Shown piece after piece: positions 8,277 through 16,443 of a DNA stretch of 64,000 nucleotides (position 1 is its first letter; the number at the start of each line of letters is the position of its first letter). A program made the position numbers and the translations under genes. The notes below the pieces were generated by a model. That model was not told the DNA's origin. It searched no databases and saw only the letters and a list, made by a program, of their open reading frames with translations. The stretch is from Thiodiazotropha sp040507035. Lineage in GTDB: Bacteria > Pseudomonadota > Gammaproteobacteria > Chromatiales > Chromatiaceae. The DNA lies in assembly GCA_040507035.1 (NCBI GenBank), contig JBEVVR010000031.1:62001-126000 (forward strand), in the 5' to 3' direction.

Positions 8277-10447
8277 ACGACCAGGCTACAGAAACCAATT
8301 TGGAACAGCGGGCGACCAGCAGCGAAGAGCAGTGGCAGCTCAACAACAATGCCTATCTGGAGGCGGCCCTGCATTGGCTGCGCCTGCGCTTGAAGCGACT
8401 CGCGGGCGAGTCCCGCAATACGTCGGCCGAAGCGGTTGAAGAGCCGACCCGCAGCGGGTTCTTCCGTCGCCGCGAAACGGAAAAACAGCACCTGGCGCTA
8501 CCGGCGGCGACCCCCTTCGAGGCGGAGCTTGAAGAGGCGGGCAGGCAGCTGAAGCAGGCGGAGTCGGTTGAGCCGCCCCCCGCGCTAATCATTCTCGCCA
8601 ACCGGCTGGGACTCTCACGCTTCGAACAGGAGGTGCTGCTGCTCTGCGCCGCGATCGAGCTCGACACCCGCATCGCCGGACTCTGCGCCCAGGCACAGCA
8701 GAATCCCAATCAAATCTCGCCCACCTTCGCCCTGGCACTGACGCTTTTCGATCAACCCTCCTGGGACTTGCTCTCACCGGAGCGCCCGCTGCGCCAGTGG
8801 CGCCTGATCGAGGTCAACCAGCCCGGCGCGCAACCCCTGACCGCCAGCCCCCTGCGCGCCGACGAGCGCATCGTCAACTACATCAAAGGCCTCAACTACC
8901 TCGATGACCGCCTGACACCGCTGCTGGTCCCCTTTGATGCCGCGCCGCACCAGGCGCTCTCCCCCTCGCAGCAGGCCGCCGCTGAAAGGGTGGTGCAGTG
9001 CCTGCAGCTCGCATCCGCCAACGGCACCACCCTTCCGGTGCAGCTGGTCGGCAGCGATCCGCTGAGCAAGCAGTTGGTGGCGCAGCAGGCGTCGCAGGCG
9101 CTCAATCTCAACCTCTACCGGCTGCCAGTGGAGTTGCTGCCGCAACAGGCGGCCGACCTGGAGTCCCTGGCCCGGCTCTGGCAGCGCGAGAGTATTCTGT
9201 TGCCGATCGCTCTTTTTCTCGACGCCCATGAACACCAAGTGTCAGGCGATGGGGAGAAGGCCGCTGCGGCGACACCGCTACAGCGATTTCTCTCCCGCAG
9301 CCGGGGTCTGTTTCTGCTCAGTGTGCGCGAGGTCCATTCCGATCTGAGCGCCTCCATCCAGGCAGTGGAGATCAACAAGCCGACACCGGCCGAACAGGCA
9401 GCGGCATGGAAAGAGGCCCTGAACGGAACATCCGATGAGAGCCCTGCGCTACTCGCCGGTCAATTCGACCTCAGCACCCATGCCATCGAGCGGATCGCGA
9501 AGAGGGCGCTTGCAGAAAAGACGCAGCACGATATTCATCAAAGCCTCTGGCAAGCCTGCCTGGCCAATACCAGTCCGCGGATGGAGCAACTGGCGCAACG
9601 CCTGCGTCCGGTCGCCACCTGGGACGATATCGTGCTGCCCGCCGAAGAGATGAACCTGCTGCGTCAGATCGCGGTACAGGTGGCCCAGCGCAACCAGGTC
9701 TACGACAATTGGGGATTCAGGAGTCGTATGAATCGGGGGCTGGGCATCAGCGCTCTGTTCGCCGGAGAGAGCGGCACCGGCAAGACCATGGCCGCCGAGG
9801 TGATCGCCAATGAGCTGGGCCTGAATCTCTACCGCATCGATCTTTCGGCGGTGGTCTCCAAATACATCGGCGAGACGGAAAAGAATCTGCGCCGACTCTT
9901 CGACGCCGCGGAGGACGGCGGCGCCATCCTCTTCTTCGACGAGGCCGACGCCCTGTTCGGCAAGCGCAGTGAAGTGCGCGACAGCCACGACCGCTATGCC
10001 AACATCGAGACCAGTTATCTGCTGCAGCGGATCGAGTCCTATCGCGGGTTGGCCATCCTCGCTACCAACATGCGCGGTGCTCTGGACGATGCGTTTATGC
10101 GGCGGTTGCGTTTTGTGGTCACTTTTCCATTCCCCGGGCCACAGCAACGCCAGGCGATCTGGCAGCGGGCCTGGCCAGCCGAAACACCGATAGGCGAACT
10201 CGATTACGAATGTCTCGCCCAATTTGCTCTGGCCGGTGGCAACATCGCGAACATTGCCCTCAATGCTGCATTCATGGCGGCACAGCAGGAGACACCGGTG
10301 AGTATGCCCCTGGTCCTCGATGCGTCCAGGGCCGAACATCAAAAGCTCGAACGCCCCATCAACGATGATGACTTTTGCTGGAAGGAACAGGTTCGGGTGA
10401 TGGAATTCGTGTCCAGTGACGTTACAGATGCGGGGGCAGCCACATGA
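8273..10447 (+). CDS. eCIS AAA+ ATPase (Afp15/Pvc15-like)
   Basis: A 724-residue AAA+ protein. The C-terminal half carries a complete ATPase module: Walker A GESGTGKT at 498-505, Walker B ILFFDEAD at 552-559, a sensor ILATNMRGALDDAF and arginine-rich MRRLRF. The N-terminal half (about 1-450) resembles the degenerate N-terminal region of Pvc15-like ATPases, with helical stretches and no second intact Walker A. Afp15/Pvc15 ATPases are needed for particle assembly and, in PVCs, for cargo loading. The start overlaps the cap gene by ATGA and the stop overlaps the following small gene the same way. Confidence 0.93.
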   Translation: MNDQATETNLEQRATSSEEQWQLNNNAYLEAALHWLRLRLKRLAGESRNTSAEAVEEPTRSGFFRRRETEKQHLALPAATPFEAELEEAGRQLKQAESVEPPPALIILANRLGLSRFEQEVLLLCAAIELDTRIAGLCAQAQQNPNQISPTFALALTLFDQPSWDLLSPERPLRQWRLIEVNQPGAQPLTASPLRADERIVNYIKGLNYLDDRLTPLLVPFDAAPHQALSPSQQAAAERVVQCLQLASANGTTLPVQLVGSDPLSKQLVAQQASQALNLNLYRLPVELLPQQAADLESLARLWQRESILLPIALFLDAHEHQVSGDGEKAAAATPLQRFLSRSRGLFLLSVREVHSDLSASIQAVEINKPTPAEQAAAWKEALNGTSDESPALLAGQFDLSTHAIERIAKRALAEKTQHDIHQSLWQACLANTSPRMEQLAQRLRPVATWDDIVLPAEEMNLLRQIAVQVAQRNQVYDNWGFRSRMNRGLGISALFAGESGTGKTMAAEVIANELGLNLYRIDLSAVVSKYIGETEKNLRRLFDAAEDGGAILFFDEADALFGKRSEVRDSHDRYANIETSYLLQRIESYRGLAILATNMRGALDDAFMRRLRFVVTFPFPGPQQRQAIWQRAWPAETPIGELDYECLAQFALAGGNIANIALNAAFMAAQQETPVSMPLVLDASRAEHQKLERPINDDDFCWKEQVRVMEFVSSDVTDAGAAT

Positions 10448-10701
10448 ACATCCATTTGCATATCGACGAACTGGTACTTGAGGGACTGCCTCCTCAAGCC
10501 ACTGACTCTATTGCTCTCAAGGCAGCTCTCGAAACTGAGTTGGTACGCATGCTTGCAAATGGCGGTCCCGCGCCTGGCCCATATGGCGGAGGTTCTCGCC
10601 CGTCTGTCTCGACCGATGATATCCAGCTGGCAGAAGGCAGTACCGCTACGGTCCTTGGCCAGCAGATCGGGCAGACAGTCTACAGGGGGATCTATCGATG
10701 A
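10444..10701 (+). CDS. Small eCIS-associated protein (85 aa)
   Basis: An 85-residue protein linked by ATGA overlaps at both ends, to the ATPase gene upstream and to the eCIS-core gene downstream, so it is almost certainly real. The start NIHLHIDELVLEGLPPQA predicts a beta strand followed by an amphipathic helix with ALETELVRML. The middle is a Gly/Pro-rich linker and the end (VLGQQIGQTVYRGI) could form a second helix. Short proteins of this kind are commonly found before DUF4157 genes in eCIS loci, but I know of no assigned function. A partner or chaperone of the eCIS-core protein is an inference from position. Confidence 0.7.
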   Translation: MNIHLHIDELVLEGLPPQATDSIALKAALETELVRMLANGGPAPGPYGGGSRPSVSTDDIQLAEGSTATVLGQQIGQTVYRGIYR

Positions 10702-12560
10702 ACCAAACCTCGCTAGTCCAAACGCTACCACAAGTTACGCAGACGTCCAGTTTTGTAGTCGGCAAGTTACATCGCAAATACTCATGTGGGATGCACTCTG
10801 GCGGAAGTAAGTGCGATAGCTGCAGGCGCGAGAAGGAATACCGGAAGCGTGTGCTATCGTTTGATCAGGAAAGGATTACCGGTCACACAAGCGTCGACAC
10901 AGCCTTACACACACCTGGCCGGGCGCTGGATACAGCGCCTCGGCGCTTCATGGAGTCTCGTTTCGGGCGGGACTTCAGCCAAGTGCGAATCCATACGGGA
11001 CCTGTAGCCAATGAGTCTGCACGTTCCCTAAACGCTCTCGCCTACACGGTGGGCAATGATGTGGTGTTTGCCGCGGATCAATATGCACCTGATACCACAG
11101 CAGGTAAACGCCTACTTGCACACGAGCTGACTCACGTTCTGCAACAAAGGCATACCTATAGCGGAGTACAACGGAAAATGGCCGTTACTCACCCTGCCGA
11201 TAGATCAGAGCGCGAAGCCGATCGCATAGCCGATGCGGTCGTGCAAGGGATCGGAAGGATACCCAGCCACTTCATGAGCGGACGATCAGCTATCCACAGA
11301 ACATGTGAGGCGTCAGCCATTGGAACTCCTTCCTGCGACAATAGCCAAGGCCCTTCATTTGTTACCGGTTATCCGATTTACAGGTTCAAAGTGGCATGTG
11401 ACGAGTTCGATCCTCCCACGGAGGAGCGTCGGTTGCGAACCGACGCGGCTGCACTGCCGAGTAGCGGTCCTATCCAGATCCATGGCTATGCTAGTACCGA
11501 CGGTGATCCCACCTTCAACCGGCATCTTTCATGTGCGCGTACTTTGAAGGCAAAAGATATCTTGAGCGGGACAGGTGGCGTAGGTATAACTCCTGCACGA
11601 ATAACTACCATCAGTCATGGCCCGACCCCGGGTCCGGTTGCCGACAGGCGCAGTGTCGTTATCCAGGGACCAGCGCCTACTCCTTCGCCACCCGCCCCCC
11701 CGCTACTGCCCCTGACAGTGGCCTTTAGCAATATTCAAGCGAGTACTTCTCCAGCTGGCATGCCGGATCGAATTCCGCCCAGGGTTGATACTACTGTTGG
11801 TGTCGGCGTTGTCGGATTCAGGCCACCCATGGCATCAATCTCCCTGTCCATCGACGGTGCCGGTGGAGGTAACGGAGACACCACGATAAATGGTGCCGCT
11901 ACGGTCAATATCACAAGCACCACCTCGGTCCGGCTGCGGGGAACAACGCAGACCACGGTCGGAAATGCTGGCAATCTGCACCTAGTTGCTGATCAGGGTG
12001 GTACCAGATTGGCCACCAGCAATGCGTTCTCAGTGTCTGCAATACCTCAGAACTGGAGTATGGCGTTCAGTTGCCTCATTCCAAACGCAGGTTGCGCCAG
12101 CATGCTTCCGGGTAATCGACGAGGTTTCAAGGTTCAGGATTCCTGGGAATCTGACAGTGGTGTCGTAAGCGACCTGAATGAAACCGCGATTTCTGAAATC
12201 GTCGAAGTCAAAGACAGTGGGGGGTCGTTATCGGGTGCAGGCTTGCAAACTTCCGCGTTCTTGCCTGGAAACCTATTTTCGACAGATGAGCACTCGGTTC
12301 CGGCACATAGTAGCACTGGTTATAGCGTTTTGAGTCAAGTAAGCAAATTTAATGATCGCCGCTCCAGCGCGACCGACATCCCAATGAAGAATTCTGGGTA
12401 TCGAATAGGACATTTTATCTTACCGATAGCTGGATCCGGTTTCTTGGGTTTCTTTGCAGACTATGAGATCACGACGATCAAGTTCGGTTCCAGGCAGACC
12501 GCTGGCGGAGTGACTTCTAATGCAGGTAGCGGCTCTGTCACAAGAACCCAACGGATATGA
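10698..12560 (+). CDS. eCIS-core (DUF4157) protein with OmpA-like domain, putative cargo or adaptor
   Basis: A 620-residue multidomain protein. Residues C30, H33, C39 and C42 form a small possible zinc knuckle, as often seen at the N-terminus of eCIS-core proteins. The DUF4157 core spans about 72-150 with MESRFGRDFSQVRIHT and the zincin motif HELTH at 142-146. Residues around 225-320 match an OmpA/MotB-like peptidoglycan-binding domain (IHGYASTDGD, then a RRSVVI-type end). A Pro-rich linker precedes a beta-rich region and a C-terminal part of no known family. Base composition is less GC-rich than the baseplate genes. It may be a cargo effector, a protease or a wall-binding adaptor. Confidence 0.8.
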   Translation: MNQTSLVQTLPQVTQTSSFVVGKLHRKYSCGMHSGGSKCDSCRREKEYRKRVLSFDQERITGHTSVDTALHTPGRALDTAPRRFMESRFGRDFSQVRIHTGPVANESARSLNALAYTVGNDVVFAADQYAPDTTAGKRLLAHELTHVLQQRHTYSGVQRKMAVTHPADRSEREADRIADAVVQGIGRIPSHFMSGRSAIHRTCEASAIGTPSCDNSQGPSFVTGYPIYRFKVACDEFDPPTEERRLRTDAAALPSSGPIQIHGYASTDGDPTFNRHLSCARTLKAKDILSGTGGVGITPARITTISHGPTPGPVADRRSVVIQGPAPTPSPPAPPLLPLTVAFSNIQASTSPAGMPDRIPPRVDTTVGVGVVGFRPPMASISLSIDGAGGGNGDTTINGAATVNITSTTSVRLRGTTQTTVGNAGNLHLVADQGGTRLATSNAFSVSAIPQNWSMAFSCLIPNAGCASMLPGNRRGFKVQDSWESDSGVVSDLNETAISEIVEVKDSGGSLSGAGLQTSAFLPGNLFSTDEHSVPAHSSTGYSVLSQVSKFNDRRSSATDIPMKNSGYRIGHFILPIAGSGFLGFFADYEITTIKFGSRQTAGGVTSNAGSGSVTRTQRI

Positions 12561-12631
12561 CGCGAAAATATATCGAAGTGTGAAGCGCTCCGGGTATGTA
12601 AACAAGAATCGCAGTCGACACGAGGTTATGT

Positions 12632-13201
12632 ATGACTAACGAAGATGGGAAGTATAAAGACAGTATAGACATCCAGAATATACCGGACCATCTCTCAGGA
12701 TCACCCGGATTGTACGTGCGCGAATCTGGTCGAATTGTAGCTGCTCCAGAAGAAGACCTTTCAGTTGCTAGACGTTACCCAACATTCGCAGACAAGGGCC
12801 CACTTGTCGGTGGTAAGCGACTGACATTGATGACAAGCAAACAGACTTACAAAGTCCATGAACAGGTACGCGTTATTCATGTCGTAGAGGTCGTTGAGCC
12901 TGGCCAGTACGTATATGTGATGGGGCCCAAAGAAGTGTTTGGTGAGCATTTGGACGGCAAGTTGGTCTCGGCATCACTTCCAACTCGGGACGATCCACTC
13001 GTACCCAATACCTATGACGGCGCTGTTCTGCCAAGTCCGGCAGTCGACTACAACTACGAAGTCACGACCTACGTGTTCGACGAACCAGGGACCCATCGTA
13101 TTTTCTGGCAGCTGAGTGCCCTTCGCTCCAATGTAATCCAGATTCAGATCGAAAAGCTGATGTCGTCTCCTGGTTTATCGGACGCACAGCCAAGCAGCTA
13201 A
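12632..13201 (+). CDS. Unknown protein in eCIS locus, possible cargo or accessory
   Basis: A 189-residue protein with no recognised family. It starts with a hydrophilic 35-residue stretch. The middle and end, with KLTLMTSKQTY-like and VRVIHVVEVVEPGQYVYV segments and a closing THRIFWQLSALRSNVIQIQIE, are rich in alternating hydrophobic residues and look like one beta-sandwich domain. No signal peptide or membrane span is seen. It sits between the eCIS-core gene and the CIS-tube gene and shares the lower GC content of the former, which suggests a paired cargo, immunity or chaperone role. That role is inferred from position only. Confidence 0.5.
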   Translation: MTNEDGKYKDSIDIQNIPDHLSGSPGLYVRESGRIVAAPEEDLSVARRYPTFADKGPLVGGKRLTLMTSKQTYKVHEQVRVIHVVEVVEPGQYVYVMGPKEVFGEHLDGKLVSASLPTRDDPLVPNTYDGAVLPSPAVDYNYEVTTYVFDEPGTHRIFWQLSALRSNVIQIQIEKLMSSPGLSDAQPSS

Positions 13202-13212
13202 GGCGAGAAGAA

Positions 13213-13830
13213 ATGCGTAAAGGCGCCATCATAGGACTAGATGCCCTCAACCCCGTAGCAAGCGTGGTGGTCTTCCAGTTCAATCCGGAAAAGCTGACGC
13301 GCACGCTGACGCCACAGACCTCAGGCAGTTCCGGATCAATCTTCGAGACCCAGCGTCTGAAGGGCGCACCGGAAGAGACCATCCGCATGGAGCTGCTGTT
13401 CGACGCCGCCGATGCGTTGGCGGAGGGTGACGGCACCACCGAGACCCTCGGCCTCTATCCGCAGCTCTCGGCGCTGGAGATGTTGATCTACCCCAAGAGC
13501 GCACTGGTCATCGCCAACACGGTGCTGCTGGCCACCGGGACCATCGAGGTGATACCACCGACCGGGCCGCTGACTATTTTTGTCTGGGGTCCGCAGCGCA
13601 TTCTGCCGGTGCAGATCAAGGAGTTCAGCATCGAGGAGCAGACCTATGATTCCAACCTCAATCCAATCAAGGCCAAGGCCACGCTCAATCTGAAGGTGCT
13701 CAGCTACAACGACCTCTCCCTGATACACCCGGGTTACACCATCTTCGTGGGGCACCAGATCGCGAAAGAGGTCTTCGCCACCATGGGCAGTATCGGCAAC
13801 CTGAGCAATCTGGACGACCTCTTTGCCTGA
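13213..13830 (+). CDS. CIS-tube family protein, Afp7 N-terminal-domain equivalent
   Basis: A 205-residue protein of the contractile injection system tube family (Afp7/Pvc7 N-terminal part). The typical start VVVFQFNPEKLTRTLTPQ is followed by a GAPEETIRMELLFDAADAL segment, a LYPQLSALEMLIYP loop and a closing SYNDL motif. It forms the first ring joining the tube to the spike hub. In Afp7 this domain is fused to a LysM domain; here the LysM part is the separate next gene 15 bp away. The ATG is preceded by GAGAAG. Confidence 0.87.
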   Translation: MRKGAIIGLDALNPVASVVVFQFNPEKLTRTLTPQTSGSSGSIFETQRLKGAPEETIRMELLFDAADALAEGDGTTETLGLYPQLSALEMLIYPKSALVIANTVLLATGTIEVIPPTGPLTIFVWGPQRILPVQIKEFSIEEQTYDSNLNPIKAKATLNLKVLSYNDLSLIHPGYTIFVGHQIAKEVFATMGSIGNLSNLDDLFA

Positions 13831-13845
13831 GACAGGAGACCTGAA

Positions 13846-14148
13846 ATGTTCGAACCCAGCAGCCGCTACTTTGATCTGCAGACCGCCACTCTGACACTGC
13901 CGGACGGGCGGGAGGTGCGTTATGTGCGGCGACGTTTTCTGCCGCCGGTGGCGAGCGGGTCGGTCTTTGTTGAACACACCGTAACCGAAGGGGAGCGACT
14001 CGATCACATCACCGCCCGTTATCTGGGCGATCCCGAACGCTTCTGGCAGCTCGCCGACATCAACAATGCGATGCAGGCGCAAGCACTTGTCGCCGAGATC
14101 GGACACAAGCTGCGCGTCTCGCTGCTACCCGGCTCAATCACCCCATGA
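13846..14148 (+). CDS. LysM-domain baseplate hub protein, Afp7 C-terminal-domain equivalent
   Basis: A 100-residue protein. Residues from about 45 to 95 form a LysM-like fold: EHTVTEGERLDHITARYLGDPERFW then the QLADINNAM segment. The first 40 residues contain an RYVRRRFLPP stretch typical of the small LysM proteins of phage and eCIS baseplates. It joins the tube to the hub rather than acting as a wall hydrolase. AGGAGA lies 7 bases before the ATG and the stop overlaps the next start by ATGA. Confidence 0.87.
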   Translation: MFEPSSRYFDLQTATLTLPDGREVRYVRRRFLPPVASGSVFVEHTVTEGERLDHITARYLGDPERFWQLADINNAMQAQALVAEIGHKLRVSLLPGSITP

Positions 14149-15275
14149 ACCTGCTTGGCCTCCATCTGCAACTACTCATTGGCGAGACGGTGCCGACAGC
14201 GGCCCCGCTAAAGGTCAATGAAGCATTGGAGAGTGTGGTGGTAACTCACAGGGACGAAGGCCGCTCCGGTTTTCAGTTGGTGTTTCAGATCGGCCGTGGT
14301 GTATTCGATGTCATGGACTATTCCTTGCTCAAGGAGAATAGAATCAAACTCTTCAATCGGGTTCTTTTAAACATCCTCTTCGGTGTAACCCCTCAGCCGA
14401 TCATGGACGGCATCATTACCAACCACCAATTGGCACCGGGCAATGATCCGGGCACATCCAAACTGACCCTCACCGGGGAAGACGTAAGTGTAATGATGGA
14501 TCTGGAAAAGGAGACCCGAGCCTATCCGAACCTCTCAGATGAGTTGATAGTCTACGTCATTCTTTTTAGCTATTTGGTCCCCTACGGCATACTCCCCGAC
14601 GTACAGTCGCCGGCAAGTTCCGAGACACGTACCGTGGCACAACAGACCACAACCCAGCCCAATAACAAGACCGACCTGGAGTATCTATCCGAGCTGGCCG
14701 GGAAGCACGGTTTTGTCTTCTATGTCGACCCAGGGCCTGCGCCCGGCACCAACACAGCCTACTGGGGACCCCCTTCTCGCCGTGGCAGGGCCCAGGGTGC
14801 CCTCTCGGTCAACATGGGTCCGAACACCAATGTGGAGTCGATCAGTTTCAAATATGACGAAATCACGCCGAAGAAGATGACCTTCACCCTGGAGAACGGC
14901 AACCAGGAGACCCTCGACCGCTATTCACGAACGCCGCCGCTGGCCAGCCGCATTCCCACCGCCCGCAAGCGTGACTTCCTTACCCGCCCTGACGGTATGA
15001 GCGACACGGCGGCGAGAGCCAAGGCGCAGGGGGAGGTTAATAAATCGTTCGACAAGGTGGTGACCGCCAACGGCACCCTCGACGCCTTGCGTTACGGCCG
15101 CATCCTCAAGCCCCGGGGCCTGGTCGACGTGCGTGGGGCAGGGGAGCACTACGACGGCACCTACTACGTAAAGAGCGTGACCCACAAGATCGACGTGCGT
15201 AAAGGAGAATACAAGCAGACCTTCGAGCTGACTCGCGAGGGGGTCGGTACCACCACTCCATTTGTGAGTACCTGA
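14145..15275 (+). CDS. gpD-like spike hub protein (VgrG/Afp8 N-terminal equivalent)
   Basis: A 376-residue protein of the phage late-control gene D / VgrG hub family. The pattern runs from VFQIGRGVFDVMDYSLL near residue 50, through a Gly-rich SKLTLTGEDVSVMMDLEK strand region, to YLSELAGKHGFVFYVDPGPA near residue 190 and a closing YYVKSVTHKIDVRKGEYKQ strand. It forms the trimeric platform that holds the spike. In Afp8 this hub is fused to the spike; here the spike is the next gene, 3 bp downstream. Confidence 0.88.
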   Translation: MNLLGLHLQLLIGETVPTAAPLKVNEALESVVVTHRDEGRSGFQLVFQIGRGVFDVMDYSLLKENRIKLFNRVLLNILFGVTPQPIMDGIITNHQLAPGNDPGTSKLTLTGEDVSVMMDLEKETRAYPNLSDELIVYVILFSYLVPYGILPDVQSPASSETRTVAQQTTTQPNNKTDLEYLSELAGKHGFVFYVDPGPAPGTNTAYWGPPSRRGRAQGALSVNMGPNTNVESISFKYDEITPKKMTFTLENGNQETLDRYSRTPPLASRIPTARKRDFLTRPDGMSDTAARAKAQGEVNKSFDKVVTANGTLDALRYGRILKPRGLVDVRGAGEHYDGTYYVKSVTHKIDVRKGEYKQTFELTREGVGTTTPFVST

Positions 15276-15278
15276 GCC

Positions 15279-15761
15279 ATGTTCTACGGAAAATATCGCG
15301 GTACCGTCGTTAATAACATCGACCCACAACAGTTGGGACGGTTACAGGTGATGGTTCCCCAGGTGCTGGGTGGCAGCCGTCTCAGCTGGGCCATGCCCTG
15401 CGTGCCTTATGCGGGTCCGGGGGTCGGTTTCTTTATGCTGCCGCCGGTCGATGCCAGGATCTGGGTCGAGTTCGAGGGTGGTGATCCAGACTATCCGATC
15501 TGGGTCGGTGGATTCTGGGATCAGTCGAGCGACATACCGGCCAGTCCGCCGCTGGCGGAGAAGAAGATCATCAAGACCGATACCGCGACCCTCTCCCTCG
15601 ATGACACGCCGGGGGCTGGCGGCATCACCATCGAAACCACATCGGGCATGAAGATCCTGCTCAACGCCCAGGGTCTGGAGATCGATAACGGGCAGGGGGC
15701 GACAGTCAAGCTGCAGGGGCCCAAGACAGCCATCAACGGCAGTGCACTGGAGGTGACCTGA
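15279..15761 (+). CDS. gpV-like baseplate spike protein (Afp8 C-terminal equivalent)
   Basis: A 160-residue spike protein. Residues 1-90 are an OB-fold gp5/gpV domain, with YRGTVVNNIDPQQLGRLQV at the start and the conserved DARIWVEFEGGDPDYPIWVG segment. The rest has short repeats (DTATLSLDD, GITIETTSGMKILLNAQG, LEIDNGQGATVKLQG) that suit a trimeric beta-helix needle. It would puncture the target membrane, tipped by the PAAR-like protein encoded next. The stop and the following start overlap by one base (TGATG). Confidence 0.9.
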   Translation: MFYGKYRGTVVNNIDPQQLGRLQVMVPQVLGGSRLSWAMPCVPYAGPGVGFFMLPPVDARIWVEFEGGDPDYPIWVGGFWDQSSDIPASPPLAEKKIIKTDTATLSLDDTPGAGGITIETTSGMKILLNAQGLEIDNGQGATVKLQGPKTAINGSALEVT

Positions 15762-16084
15762 TGCCCGGTTTGATTCTCCACCAGGGTGCCACAGTGCTCT
15801 GCATGCACGCTGGGCAGGCACAGCCGATGGTGACCAATCCGCGGGTCAAGGTCAGCGGCCAGCCGATCCTTACCCAGACGACCACCCACACCATCGCCGG
15901 TTGCACTCTGCCGCCCCCTCCCAATGGCAACGGTCCCTGTGTCACGGCGCAGTGGGTCAGTGCCGCGACACGGGTTAAGGCCAGTGCAATACCGGTGCTG
16001 TTGCAGAGCAGTCAGGCGATCTGCACGCCCACAGGCACCGGCCTGAATGTGGTCGCCACCCAAACGCGAGTGAATGCCACATGA
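15761..16084 (+). CDS. PAAR-like spike tip protein (Afp10-like)
   Basis: A 107-residue protein with three short repeats of the PAAR-like type: GATVLCMHAGQAQPMVTN, then TIAGCTLPP and a closing GLNVVATQTRVNA. Such proteins fold as a small cone that sharpens the spike tip. Cysteines and histidines at C18, H20, C51, C64 and C91 could help bind a stabilising metal, as in PAAR proteins. It lies between the spike and gp25 genes, the same order as in Afp. Confidence 0.82.
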   Translation: MPGLILHQGATVLCMHAGQAQPMVTNPRVKVSGQPILTQTTTHTIAGCTLPPPPNGNGPCVTAQWVSAATRVKASAIPVLLQSSQAICTPTGTGLNVVATQTRVNAT

Positions 16085-16443
16085 TCAACATCGACTACCC
16101 CTTTCATTTCGACGATCGCGGCCGTACGGCGCTCACCGACGAGGACGATCATATCCGCGACATGATCGAGCAGTTCCTCTTCACCAATCCCGGTGAGCGG
16201 GTCAACCGGCCCGACTACGGCGGCGGCCTGCTCAATCTGCTCTTCGAGCCCAACAGCGATGCCCTGGTCTCGACCCTGCAGCGCACCGCCCAGGCAGGGC
16301 TGCAGCAATATCTGGGCGATCTGATCACAGTGCAGGTGCTGGTCGCTTCCACCGAGGAGTCGACCCTGCGGGTCAAAGTCAGCTACATCATTCAGCGCAA
16401 CGGCGAAGCGCGCAGCGCGAGCTTCGAGCGGGTGGCGCCATGA
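16081..16443 (+). CDS. gp25-like baseplate wedge protein (Afp9-like)
   Basis: A 120-residue GPW/gp25 family wedge protein. The conserved run DDHIRDMIEQFLFTNPGERV, followed by PDYGGGLLNLLFEPN, contains the EPR-like core used for sheath initiation in this family. Its C-terminal strand RVKVSYIIQRNGEA completes the domain. Both ends overlap neighbours by ATGA. Together with the J-like proteins it builds the wedge that surrounds the spike. Confidence 0.92.
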   Translation: MINIDYPFHFDDRGRTALTDEDDHIRDMIEQFLFTNPGERVNRPDYGGGLLNLLFEPNSDALVSTLQRTAQAGLQQYLGDLITVQVLVASTEESTLRVKVSYIIQRNGEARSASFERVAP

